A stretch of 64,000 nt of DNA from Daedaleopsis sinensis (Eukaryota > Basidiomycota > Agaricomycetes > Polyporales > Polyporaceae). Positions 51,445-63,401 of the stretch are shown here, in pieces; positions within the stretch are counted from its first letter, which is position 1; each line of letters begins with the position of its first letter. The notes beneath the pieces are model-generated. The model ran no database searches, had not been told where the DNA came from, and saw nothing but the letters and a program-made list of their open reading frames with translations. Position numbers and translations under genes: made by a program. The DNA lies in assembly GCA_033807695.1 (NCBI GenBank), contig CM066304.1, positions 620,001 to 684,000 on the forward strand, given 5' to 3'.

Positions 51445-53292
51445 CGCAGATAGATTAGAGTTTGAGGCAAGGACCAGGGAGAAACAAAAGAAAGGAAACG
51501 AGCTCGGCGACGAGGGATCTGTGATTACATAACCGGCGCTTCCCCCCATCTCCGTAATGGGATGCGCGCAGAGTCGAGCCATGTCTTGATCCTCCTCATC
51601 CTCCTCGCCGTCGCCGCCCTCCTAGCCGTCTGTTTATCCTTATTCTATCTCTTTCTCGACCACGAGCAGCCGGTTAATGCCCGGTATTGCCGTCTTACCC
51701 CCTCCTGGTCCGCCATCCTCTAATTTTCCCAACTTATCCGGTAAGCTCTCCCTTCCGAGCTCAGAGGTACCCACCAACACCCATGTCACCAGCAATGCAG
51801 AATGGAGTATCCTACAAAGGCGACACAATAACAGAGATCAAGAACAACGCGAAGGAGACCGCACACCTAGTCCGCGGGGCTTCCGCGACGAGCCTCCTCA
51901 CCTCTGCTCGCAGCCAAATCCGTCTCGCACAGGCCAAGGAGAACGAAGGGGACCTTAAGGGAGCCCTCAGCGCCCTCACCAAATCTGCGTCGCTCGTCCA
52001 GCTGCTGATAGATACTCCGGAGTTCAGGGCGGACTCGCATGCGGGGAAGAAGGGTGTGCTGTTCAAGGAGTTCATGGACTTTCAGCAGGTGCGTACCCTT
52101 GTCCTCGGAAACGCATAGCCCACCTCCTCCCATCCCCTCTGTTCTCCGACTTGCAAGCGACGCGATAGAGACGCGACGTCAGAAGGATATCCCGATGCGC
52201 TGTTACACGGATGGTAGCGTTTTGGTATCTTACCACCACGACCTCGGATGCAGTGGTGCATTCGTGCGTGAGTATGGGGAAGAGACGGTTATGTCCACCC
52301 GCATTCCGTTCGTTACCATAGATCTATCTCTTTGAGTCGGGCTTGGAATGGACCGTGACTGGGGAGTTCTGGTCATCGTGCATTTCAAGGCCGATCAAGT
52401 TGGCACTCGCTGAGCAGATGCACCTCAATAATTGAGGTGAAGATCCCAATGCTCTATGCGTGAATCTTCGGGGGTCGCGTCAGGATCTCGGTTTCAGCGT
52501 CCTGCTTTCCTGCCTTCTACTCCTCCCTGTCGATGTGTGGAGCTCTCGCTATTGTTCTTGACAGTACTCGGAATGGTTGTCTGCAGGAGTTGGGTTTGTC
52601 ATCCAGCATATGTCTGCTATACGACCAGTTGTCACTTGCCTTGCCCGAGTTATTTTCCTCTTCATCTAACCACATTCGCCAGACCGATGGCAGGGAACTT
52701 TTCGAGAAGACCAGGAACGTGGAGGCCAAGTTAGTGGAGCTGGAGAAGTCGGTTGTTCAGTACGTGCTCTATCGATTGCACTACGCGACTGCTGAACGCT
52801 ACTTTGCAGACCGACGACGTATGAAGACGATCCAAGCAATGCTATTGTCAAGACTAGTGGAGGAAGCATCGCTGACCGCATGCGTTCCCTCCAGAGCGCA
52901 GGTCTGTCCGTCTCGACGAACAAGCGTATATCAAGAGAAATCCCGTCCCTTTCCCCTCTGGCCTCTCCTGATGCGAATCGACCAAGTCTCTTGTCTCTCC
53001 AGATGCTGTCTCCACCCACCGCACCGCCTTCGTCTTTCGCGCAGTCCCTCGGTTCGCCCACTACCGTTGCGCCTTCACCCCATGCCCTGGTCCCTACATC
53101 TAGCCTCGGCCCTCCGTCTCCGCCATCGTCGACATCATCCTCACCTCGTATGTCTATGCTGAGCCTGCAAGACTTCACACAGACATTCCCTTCAATCGAC
53201 GAGATCGAGGAGATGGATGTCCTGAAGCTCCCGCACAACGTTACCGGTACGAGCAGCACAGGTTCTCGCTCTAGCAAGCCGTCTATCTCCGA
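51445..53292 (+). repeat. Direct duplication, right copy (1,848 bp)
   Basis: Partner of 43338-45185 at a constant offset of 8,107 bases. Here the homology runs straight into the rest of exon 3 of the intact deubiquitinase gene, so this copy is the likely source. Confidence 0.97.
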
Positions 53293-56200
53293 CCTGAAAG
53301 CCAACGGTCTTCCTCCACTCATGCACCCGAAGCCGTTTCCCGTACTTCCGATGGATATGGGTCCACGGCCATCGAGTACGCCTATCCCGCCCACTATCGA
53401 CACGTTCCAGAGTCGGCCGAGCTCGCCTATGCGTTCCCCATTATCACCCACTGTGCCACGCAAGCCCTCGAATTTGTCACTCAACGCCGCCACACCGAGC
53501 TCTAGCTACCAAAAGTCTCCGGTGATGCGTCCCATGACGCCCCCCGTCGAGAAGGCCGAACTGCCTTTCAAGACGCTCTTCCCGGAGACACTACGCGAGT
53601 GGAAGGATAAGCCGAACTTCAAGGTACTTTTGCTCGACGTGCGTACACGGGATGAGTTCGAGCGGGAACATATCAAAGCAGACGCGGTTGCTTGCATAGA
53701 ACCGTCGATCCTGCTGCGCGACAAGTGAGTGTGTCATTACGCGTGCGTGCCCGTTTGGGTCCTGATGTATGAGTTTTGCAGTGTGTCGGGCGAGTCAATC
53801 GAAGATGCTTTGAGCATCAGTCCGCGGAACGAAGCGACGCTGTTCGCGAACCGCGACAAGTTTGATCTGGTTGCCATATACGACGATTCCTCCGAGAACT
53901 TCAACGATCCCCATGCGCCCGTCTCCCTCCTGTTCCAAGCCATCTACGAGAAGGCATTCCGCAAGTTCCTGCGCCATATGCCCATGTTACTCGTTGGTGG
54001 TATCCAGACATGGAAGCGCGAATACGGTGACGCGGAGCTCTCACGGGCTGGATCCGCGTCGCCTAACCGCCACAATCCCTTCACCACCTCTATCAACGGC
54101 CATGCGACCCCCACGGCCAACGGCACTCCAATAGCAGGTACTCCAGTAGTTGCTCCCACAGAGCTCAAGGGTCTTGGCTTGGGCCATGTGCGAACCCCTG
54201 CGGAGTCATCATCCTCTGCGTCCGTGGTAGCGCCGATTCCCTCTGCGCCCGCAGCGGACCTTGCCGGCCTTGCGATCGGGCGGACACGGTCGGGCACGGA
54301 CTCTTCGATTGATCCGTATGCACATAGACCATGGATACCTGCAGGCGGGGTCATCAAGAACCCAACTGACTCGGATCCAGGTTCTCCAAGGTAAGCTTTT
54401 GGATTTGTCTCTTCGTGACTACAGGTCACGAACGCCGACAATGTTATAGGTTAGGAATGGACAGCGTGGGCGCGCTTCCTACGCTGGATTCTGCGAAGCG
54501 CTTGTCACGACGACCAGCTATGTCGCGAAGTGGTTCGAATTCTGTATCATACCCATATACACCTGCGATACCTGAGAACGTAAGTGCTTCGATGTATCCC
54601 GCGGCCTCACCACTGAGCCACAGCAATAGATGACTATGCAGCATGTCTCGCCTCCTATGATGAACGGTACTTCCCCCATCCAATACCCGCAGATTTCCCG
54701 ACACATTACACCCCAGCTCTCGGGCACGTCCTTCTCCTCATCTCCCGGTGTTAATGGACTGTCTCTACCACCACAAGCGTCCATCAACCCGTCCCCGATC
54801 TCACGACGACGAAGCGATTACATCGACCAGTCCCAGGAAGCGCTCAATGGCTTGGGCTCGCGGACGCCTATAGACTACCCTGAGCTTTCGTCACAGCATT
54901 TTCTACGGCCACCGCCCGCTGCAGCATCATCGGCCCTTGACAACAGGCCGCGCTTCATGCAGAGCAACTACTTTGCAATCACGCAGTCCGGCCCACGACC
55001 GCCAACGATCCCGAGCGACTACCCTGTCACGTACTGGCCGGACATTCAGATTGGCACTAGCGGACTTAAGAACCTGGGCAATACGTGCTATATGAACTCG
55101 ACAATACAGTGCTTAAGTGCGACGGTGCCGTTCTCGCGGTTCTTCACAGATGGCCGGTGGAAGAGCGCAGTGAACATGGTCAACCCGATGGGCACCAAGG
55201 GCAATCTAGCGCATGCGTTCGCGGGTATCCTAAGGGACCTATGGCAGGGAGAGGGTGGTACCCTTTCACCTGTGACCTTCCGAGTGAGTTTAATATACTT
55301 ATATAAACCGTGTGTGCGGCATCACACTGACCATTCGATTACGCATCGCAGAGATCCATCTGCAGCCACGCTCCGCAGTTCTCGGGCACCGAGCAGCATG
55401 ACTCGCAGGAGTTCCTGAGCTTCCTGCTAGACGGGCTACACGAAGACCTGAACCGGGTCTTGCAGAAGCCGAAGGTTGACCGGACGCCCGCGCGCGAAGC
55501 GGAGCTCGAGCGGCTGCCGACCCAGATCGCGAGCGAACAGGAGTGGCAGATCTATCGCATGCGAGACGATAGTCTGGTTGTAGACTTCTTCCAGGGGCAG
55601 TATCGAAATAGGATGGAGTGTCTAACGTGCCATAAGGTGTGTCTTCTCATGGTCGGCATCGAATGGACGACGCTAACACGGTTGATCGCCGGTAGACGTC
55701 GACGACATACAACACGTTCATGTACCTCACCTTACCGATACCCACAGGGCGCAGCGCGACGAAGGTCACGCTGCAGCAATGCATAGACGCGTTCGTGAAT
55801 GAGGAGGTGATGGACAAGTCCGATGCTTGGTACGGACTCGCTTCATTTCATACACCTTCCGATGCGCATCTCACCCTCGCTTGACACGACAGGCACTGTC
55901 CACACTGCAAGACGCTTCGGAAAGCGACAAAGCGGCTATCGCTGTCTCGCCTCCCGCCCGTGCTCCTCATCCACCTCAAGCGCTTCTCCGCCAAGGGCCC
56001 CTTCACGGACAAGATCGAGACATACGTCGAGTTCCCGCTCAAGGCGCTCGACCTCACCAACTACATGCCCCCGCCGCTCCCTCCAGGTGTCAGCGTGATT
56101 GCGCATCCACCTGATGACCCGCGCTGCCAACTGCCACCGTACCGGTATGACTTGTATGGGGTCACGAACCACTTCGGGACGCTGAGCACTGGACATTGTG

Positions 56201-56439
56201 CGTGCTCTGTTTGTCTGTCCGCGTGTATCAGTGGTGCTAATTTGGGTCTCCTAGATACTGCATTCATCGCATCACGAGGAGGCTGGCTGTACTGCGACGA
56301 CAGCCGTGTATCACCAGCAGACCCGAAGGATGTAGTGGTATGTGATCCCATGCTCTGTCTTCGATCGTGGCTGACGATCTATGCGCACGTACAGGGCAAA
56401 CCAGCGTATATACTCTTCTATAAGAGGACGAAAGTGTAG
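51783..56439 (+). CDS. Ubiquitin carboxyl-terminal hydrolase with rhodanese domain (Doa4/Ubp-USP8 type)
   Basis: Removes ubiquitin from substrates, probably endosomal cargo, as do yeast Doa4 and animal USP8. Eleven exons (51783-52088, 52683-52759, 52810-53724, 53782-54390, 54450-54579, 54630-55283, 55352-55636, 55696-55829, 55893-56197, 56255-56337, 56395-56439) join to 1,181 codons in frame. The N-terminus is helical and MIT/USP8-dimer-like (ARSQIRLAQAKENEGDLKGA). A Ser/Pro-rich linker follows, then a rhodanese domain (FKVLLLDVRTRDEFEREHI ... MPMLLVGGIQTWKREYG). The USP core has catalytic Cys in LKNLGNTCYMNSTIQCL, the QHDSQEFLSFLLDGL box, zinc ligands CLTC and CPHC, and catalytic His/Asp in GHYTAFI and YCDDSRV. 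Intron 1 is 594 nt, ten times the local norm. A truncated copy lies 8.1 kb upstream. Confidence 0.95.
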
Positions 56440-56994
56440 CTACCGTGACTATCCTGTTCTTGCTTATCAACTGTTGCATCTCTTTCAGTTATCGGATCCT
56501 GCTGTCAGTTGTACTTGTTCTCTGTTCACTGTGTTCACTGCGTTCGCCCCCATCCTGACCCCATCCCGCCCATCACCTCTTCACTTATTACCACTCACCC
56601 CACTGCATCGCGCACGAGACCAATCAGAACTCCAGACCCAGGCGCAGCCTCGGAACCCGGATCAGACACTACATACCGGTACCTTAGCACTTCGCACTTG
56701 TAATCCTATAGCAAACAAACAAACAAACTAGCGGAAAGACGTGTCCACGTTCACATTATACAGGGCGCCGTACGGCCCCGTCACCTCAGCTCTAGCTAGT
56801 AGCTTATCCTAGACGTACATATATGTAAATGTTTCTCCCGCCCTAGGTCGCGTCATCGTCCGTGGACACGGGAGAGTCCCGACTCGAGGCCACTGCAGAA
56901 CGAGACGCACGGGCGCAGCGGGTTATATACATGGTGCGTTGCTCAGCTACCCTGCAACTTACACACACCACCGCAGACATAGGTGCGCCCCGCG
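56440..56994. other. Convergent intergenic region
   Basis: 3' regions of the deubiquitinase and Snt2-like genes. No gene recognised. Confidence 0.5.
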
Positions 56995-59900
56995 CTACGC
57001 ACCGATGCCGATGATGACCGGGTTGTGGTAGCTGCTCCGCGTCTCCGCGTGGCACTTGTGGCAGAGCCAGGAGCGCGGCTCGCCCTGCACCTCGTGGAAG
57101 AAGGGCGAGAACTCGGTCCGGCACCGGTAGCACTGCGGGGTCGGCCCCGCGCCCTCGCAGCTCTGGAACCGGTGCAGGTGCACGGGCGCGGCGGACGAGG
57201 ACGAGGACGGGTCGGTGCCGTTCGTGTGGCCGTTGACGGCGGCGGCGCTGCCGTTGACTCCGTTTGTGAGCCCGGTGCTCCCGGGGTTCGTCGCTTCGAG
57301 GATCTTGTCCAGTCGGCGCGCTTTGCGGAGCAGCCCGTGCGTCTCAGTCACCTGCGCCTGTTTGTATGTCTTGCAGTACACTTGCAGCGCCGTCTGCGTT
57401 ATGTTCGTCAGCCAGGGAATGACCGCTCTTGGGCAGTAGTGCACGTACCTCGCCGCTCTCGGTCGTCTCGCACAGGTCGTGCAGCTGCCGCCGGAGCCCG
57501 ACGTGCCCTTTGCAAATCACCGCCGGGACCATCACGCCCGTCTGGCCCTTGAACTCGACGACCGCGGCAGACTCGCGCCGGGCACTCTTCGCCTGCGACA
57601 ATGAGCATCCAGCCACATAGACACCGTCGCCCACGCACCTGCTGCATCTCGAACCCGAACCGGTGCCCCTGCTTCCACGCGCACGAGACGTGGTACTCGG
57701 CCGGACACTCGCTGCACTGGATCACCGCGCCGTCTCCCCGGTCGCACAGCGTGCAGTCCTGCAGATGCGGTCAGTCGACGGTCGCAGCCAACCAGCCCCG
57801 GGGCGCGCTCACGTTCTGCCACCGGTGCTGCGGGATCGCGCTGATGCCCTCGACGAGCCGCAGGCGCGCCGCGTCCGAGTACGTGAGCTCGGGGACGAAC
57901 ACCGAGCACAGCACGTGCACCCACGCCTGGCCCTCCGTCGGCTTGCACGCGCGCAGGTACGAGTCCGGCGGCGGGTAGATCAGCTTCTTCTTCGGGTCCC
58001 GCCGCATCCGCGGACACAGCAGGCAGTCGGGGATCTGCACACGGGGAATGAGAGCAGGAGAGGGCGGAGGAGGGAGGAGCGCACCAGGGACGCTTCCAGC
58101 GACTTCTCGTTCTGGCAGAGGTCGCACACCCACGCGTCGCTCGTGCCGGCGTCGGGCGCCGCCCCGCACGTCCCGGGATGCACGCGGAACTGGCACTGTG
58201 TGCAACGCAGCACCTTCCCAAGCGGCCCACTTCGCTGGCACGCGACACACCGTAGTTGCGGCACTGCAGGCGGGGGCGGGGGCGTCGACTGTGTCGAAGT
58301 CGTCTGCGGAGCGCTGTCAATCCGCCGCACCTGCACAAGCACGCCCCGACTCACCTTAGCACGTTTGGACGACGGCCCGTTGAGCGGCGTGCCTTCGCGC
58401 TTGTTGTCCGTCTTGGGCTTCGTGAGCGGGTCCTCGCGGATAGGCCGCACGTTCAAGTCCGCGTACTTGCGCCAGCTGATGCCGCAGCTGTCGCAGAGGA
58501 CGCCAGTCGGGAGGCCCTTCGGTGCCCTCCACCACACCTCGGACTCGCGCGTCCGGCACGCGCCGCAGTTGTTGTGGCCCTTCTTGAGCTCGGTCACGAT
58601 CGAGCCCTCGTCGTCCTCGGGCGTCGGCTCTCGCACGGAGCCGTCCATCTTCTCGTCGACCCCGTTCGCCCGGGCCGCGCGTATCCGGATGTTCTCCTCC
58701 TTCAGTTTCGAGCTGCGAACGGGATCAGCTTCACGATGCGCTAGAAGGCTCCTGTGGGCGTACTTCTTCCAGTGCCCGTAGAAGCGGACGACTTCTGGCA
58801 TTGTCCTAGAACCGACCTCTTCGCGGACGGCACGCAGTTCAGCGCCGTGCATCGAGATCGCATCCTCGAACGCGGCGACTTCATGGTGACTCCAGTCCTT
58901 GTCGGTGTAGCGCGTGTCATTCTTCAGGAACTGCCGGGGGGTCAGCAGGCATTCAATGCTCGGGGTATGGCACTGACCTTGCGCAGCCGCATGACCGATC
59001 TCATGCTGACCGCTGAGAGGTCGCGCTTGTTGATCCATGCCTCAGTGAGGCGGAAAGTGACTTCAGTAAGCCAGTCCACGCTACAGCGCAGCATGTCGTT
59101 CCGCGTGAGCGAGGCCTTCTGTTTCTCGACTGTAGTCGCTGTTAGCACCGCGGCGAAGATCCCACGTCCAACGACAAGCACTCACGTGCTTCAACTGGCA
59201 GATAAACACAGTCAGTACGTGCCGCTAAGGTCCGCACCTCGCACGCACCTTCCGCAGGGGACATCTCGTTCACCAAACTGAGCACCTCGATAGTCGCATC
59301 TCCGCCTCGCTCTTCGACGTCTGTACTATTCTTAGTGTTGCACTGCGTACGTTGCTATTCTTGCACGTACCGATAGGTCTGTCTGCGGTGCCGGGAGCTG
59401 CAGGAACACTCGCTTGGTATTTGGGACCCACACGGGTGGCAGCGCGTGGGAAGATCAAGTCGTCCGGGTCTGCATCCAGAATTAGCAACTGCTGTCCGTT
59501 CGCCGCGCGCGACGGCCGCAACACGCACCGAGGGTATCTTCTGCAAACGTGTACAGCCTGTTCCCCCGAAAGCGACCCCCATTCAGCCATATATCTCATC
59601 TCCGTGCACGACGAGGGCAGGGACACTCACCCGAAGTACCGGAAGGGCCACATCTTGAAGTGCTTGATCTCCACGCTCTCCTCCTTCTCCGCGAGCACCC
59701 GATCTTTCCGAGGGCGCCCACGGCCGCGCGCAGGCGGCGCGTTCGACTTCGGCTTCTGTGCGAGCGGTGTGTGGTGGCGCACGTCGTGGCCCTCGACCTC
59801 TTCCTCGTGCGCGCGCGAGCACGGTGCGCACGTCCAGCCGTACCCGCGGCTTGGCTTCGAGAGCATCGGAGGCGTGACGCACTCCATGTGGAAGAATTTC

Positions 59901-60863
59901 TTGCATCGGTCGCATTGCAACGAGTCGGCACTGTGAAAAATATAACATCAGCGGTCAACGATCCGACATGGCGTCGAGACAATCGACAGAAAGCGTGAGG
60001 TAGAGACTTGGCAAGGGGGACAGATGTGGAGGAGTTAACACGATAGGCGCTGGTAAGTTCCCGCCTCCCCATTCGTCCATCTCGGGATTACGTAAGAAGA
60101 CACTCGGCCTGCTCTGGCAAGCCCAAAAGAGTAAGAAGGAATCCCGGACGCACGGTGGGCACCACTTCTCGCACGTCTCGCACAGACGCAAATCATCCGT
60201 CAGGTCCGGTACGACCTCCCTCTCGGCCACAATATACTCGTAGCGCGATATCAGAACGTCTCGGACGTGTGCGGGCACTGCAACATTCCCAGGATATGGA
60301 ATAAAGGCCACAGCTCGTTAGTCCACATCATCATCATTCCGGAAAGCCCACGGTACGCACGGTTCCGGACGGTCGTCGCGGGGATGACCTCGAAGTCCTT
60401 CCTGAGCCACGGGTCGAAGAGCCGCGTGAAGTAGAACCTGTCCGGCCGCTTCTTCCAGCCCGCGAGGTCGGATATCCTGTCGCGGTGGTGCACGAAGCAC
60501 CGTGCACGGAGCTGACTAAGCTCGCACACCTCCGAGTAGATGGCCGCGAGCAGCAGGCGCGAGTCCGCCACGGTGCGGTCCGAGACGTCGCTGGGGCGGT
60601 AGTACCACGCGAGGCGGACACGGGTGATGGGCTCGCTGCGGCGGCCGTGCTTGTCGAGCGTCGGCGTGCCCTGCGCTGGCAGGAACTCCATGATGCGGGC
60701 GATGGAGTAGGGCGTGCCATCGCGCACGCCCCAGCTCGGCGAGCAGTAGACGTGGTCTGGAAAAATCAGCGAGGGGTCCGAAGGGGTCGAGGACGGACGC
60801 ACCGTTCACTTTCACCTCCTCGCCGTTTTTGAGGGTGATCTTGAACGCTTCTGAGTCCGACAT
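56995..60863 (-). CDS. Snt2-like chromatin protein (BAH-PHD-SANT-GATA-ePHD)
   Basis: Probable histone-reading subunit of a chromatin complex, like yeast Snt2 with its Rpd3L-type partners. The start at 60863 gives MSDSEAFKITLKNGEEVKVN. In order: a BAH domain (YCSPSWGVRDGTPYSIARI ... RVRLAWYYRPSDVSDRTVA ... CFVHHRDRISDL). Then a PHD finger (LCETCEKWC ... LQCDRCKKFFHMECVTPPML), a SANT-type segment (WSHHEVAAFEDAISMHG ... EVVRFYGHWKKYAH), and a GATA finger (CGACRTRESEVWWRAPKG ... LCDSCGISW). Last come a PHD (CVACQRSGPLGKVLRCTQC) leading into an extended PHD (CLLCPR ... WVHVLCSVFVPELTYSD ... CPAEYHVSCAWKQGHRFGF) and a final Cys-rich segment (CYRCRTEFSPFF, WLCHKCHAETRSSYH). It ends IIGIGA with stop at 56995. 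Many short introns; the exact joins were not all resolved. Nuclear; metal-binding Cys and His residues appear intact. Confidence 0.88.
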
Positions 60864-62775
60864 CGCTTGGGTCTGCGTCTGGCGTCTGGGATCGAAATCT
60901 AGCGCCGTTCCTGGGAGTACGAAGGCCGGGAGACGGCCAAAAATGGGTCTAGGTGTTCAGAGAAATACCTGTGGGGGCTCTGAGGGGGCCCCGGGGCGGA
61001 TGGGAGGGGGCGAGGAATATTGGGGGTGGAGGTAAGAGGTAAGATGGAGAAGCGGAGACAGATCTGCGTCAGTGCGTGTAGCGCCCGGCTGGCGGCGGGG
61101 GAGGAAGAGAGGGGCGCAAAAACGGGCCTGGGAGGGTGAGAGAAATGCTGTGTAGGTGTCTGCGCAGCCCGCGGTGTGCGCACGAAAGGCTGGGGATTAT
61201 TTGGAGCGGGTGGGAGGAGGACGCGGGAGGGGGGAGGATGATGAGGGTAGGGGAAAGAGGGCTACAAATGGCGGGTAGATCTCCTCAGCTCGCTGAATGG
61301 TAAGATTCAACTCCGACGGTGCCCTGCGCGGAACCTCCTGGCCAGTGCATCCCAGGCGCTCTCTCTTGCTGCCTCCTCCTCCATCGTCACCCCAGCCCCG
61401 CAAATATCTTACCATCGTCTTATCCCGTCTCTACCCTCTGCATGTGATGCGGACTCGTGGGGCTTACTGGGGCTTTTTGCAGTGGACGCGCGGTGTGATA
61501 CGCCTTTGTTTCGTTCTTTCGCCCATACCAGCAGCAAATATACCTGATTGGATGGTCACCCCGATATCGAAGGTATAGAGCATTCCAAAATCCATGGCTG
61601 AGCATTCTATTGTTCTCCTCGCTGCTCATGCCCATCCCGAAGAGCCCGGCGACGCTGGCCAACAAGACGTCGTCGACGTCGCAACTCACCGCCGCAACGA
61701 AGCACCGGGCCATACCGAACGGCATGCCGGAAATTGCCGGCGAGGGCGGAAATAGTAGTAAACGTGGAAGGGAACGTCTTCCTGCATGCTCTGAATTGGT
61801 TCGGTTCGTAAGTCAGTCTTAGCAGCAGCCATACAGCATTAGGCGATACTTGGCACGTTCGAAAGACACCAGAGGAAGAGAAGCATGCCGACGTCTACGG
61901 GCGCTTGCACTATGCTGCCGCGGGAGTAAACGGATGGCTCTCGAGACTCCCGACTCGGGCTCACAATATGACATTGATATTGGCTAGCTATGCCACATGC
62001 GCAGATCACTAGGTCCAGCGGTGCTAGTGCTTGTGTAGGACATATCGAAGTACGTAGAATGTCGCAGTGGGGGTATCTTCGAGGGATGTGCCAACACTCA
62101 TGATAGTGGCAGGGGAAATGGTAACACCGCAAAATCCGTCGCTACGACCACGCTTCATCCGCAGATACCGCACGAAAAAGCTCGTGTGTCAACATACTCC
62201 ACGCGAACAGCTGGGGCTACGTACCCGCAGAGACTACCAACAAGGACAGTCTCCCGATGCCAGGAAGGGGATCTGCAAAGCTTCGAGAGGAGGCCCCGAG
62301 CGATTCCAAGCAGTACCACGTACCTCCATACCCTTCCTGACCTTCATGCTCTACGCGACTCATCGGTTTAAACTGCGCATCGACGAGATACAGTGCGCGG
62401 ATTGCTCACCTGTATCTTCCCGATTCGTTGCGTGTTACGACCTTGCGCCAGTGTGATATACAACCGCAAGATTCAAGTCGCACTGTGAGAGGACCGAAAT
62501 CGTAGAACGTCAACCACAGTGATTAGTTTGACATACTTTGACACTTACTGAAGCGTCCTGGCTTTGGGGGAAACCTGCTCGGTCAAAGTTTGCAGTCGAT
62601 AGCAGATGCATGGAGTTTCGACTCGATTCGACCACGGAGATAACTAGACGCCCGTATGCTTGCTTACTAATCCTTCTCCTCGAGAGTAGGCTCCGAACCT
62701 TGCTTGCAACCAGCTTGCAACCTTCGTGTCTCTCGTTTTCCACCACCACCTTTTCTACTACCATCATCTATCGCC
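60864..62775. other. Intergenic, no gene recognised
   Basis: Contains the promoter of the Snt2-like gene and, at its right end, a pyrimidine-rich stretch (62705-62770) before the PHF5A-like start. Open frames of up to 129 codons (for example 62067-62456) lack recognisable motifs. Confidence 0.4.
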
Positions 62776-63401
62776 ATGTCCAAACATCACCCGGGTGTGT
62801 TTCTATGCTGTCTGAGTGAAGCACATACTGAATGGAAACGACACAGATCTCATTATGTGCAGGAGGCAGCCCGGAATTGGTATGTGATGCACAGTCGGTT
62901 ATCTACGAGCTCGAACTCATCGTAATGGCTCTAGCTATCGGACGTCTGTGCGAGAAGTGCGACGGCAAATGGTACGTGCAATGACTATCCAGGATCGCGT
63001 CGTCGTCGACTGACCAGGACCGCCCCGCTAGCCCTGTCTGTGATTCCTACGTACGCCCTGAGACCCTTGTCCGCATCTGTGACGAATGCAACTTTGGCAC
63101 TTACGGAGGACGGTGCATCATCTGCGGCTCTCCTGGTACGTCTCCGTTCCCTCCTTCCCCGCGCTCCCCACGCAGGCTGACCGAAGGCCGCTTCTTCAGG
63201 GATCTCCGATGCGTACTATTGTGCCGAGTGCACGAGGCTAGAGAAGGATCGGGATGGGTGTCCGAAGATCGTGAATCTGGGAGCGAGCAGAACGGACCTG
63301 TTCTACGAGAGGCGGCGTCTAGGTACGTCGCACCGTTCCTCTTTTCCGCGTTGGTGCGCTGACAGAGTTTGTGTTGCGTCACAGGATTCAAAAAGGGGTA
63401 G
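62776..63401 (+). CDS. PHF5A/Rds3-like SF3b subunit of the U2 snRNP
   Basis: Core pre-mRNA splicing factor that helps the SF3b complex recognise the intron branch point. Six tiny exons (62776-62794, 62847-62879, 62935-62971, 63032-63135, 63200-63322, 63385-63401; 17 to 123 nt) join in frame to 110 residues, the usual length of the family. The chain starts MSKHHPDLIMC and continues [59 protein letters not shown] and [18 protein letters not shown], ending GFKKG. All the Cys pairs of the zinc knot are present. Because every exon is short, no long open frame marks this gene. It is a single-copy, highly conserved gene and gives the splice-site consensus for this genome: GT(A/G)xGT donors and YAG acceptors. 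Confidence 0.97.

Noticed and set aside
57663..58781. Plus-strand 372-codon frame
   Set aside because: Antisense to the Snt2-like gene, which has clear zinc-finger and PHD motifs on the other strand.
62067..62456. 129-codon plus-strand frame
   Set aside because: No motif, signal peptide or plausible neighbouring exon; likely chance.
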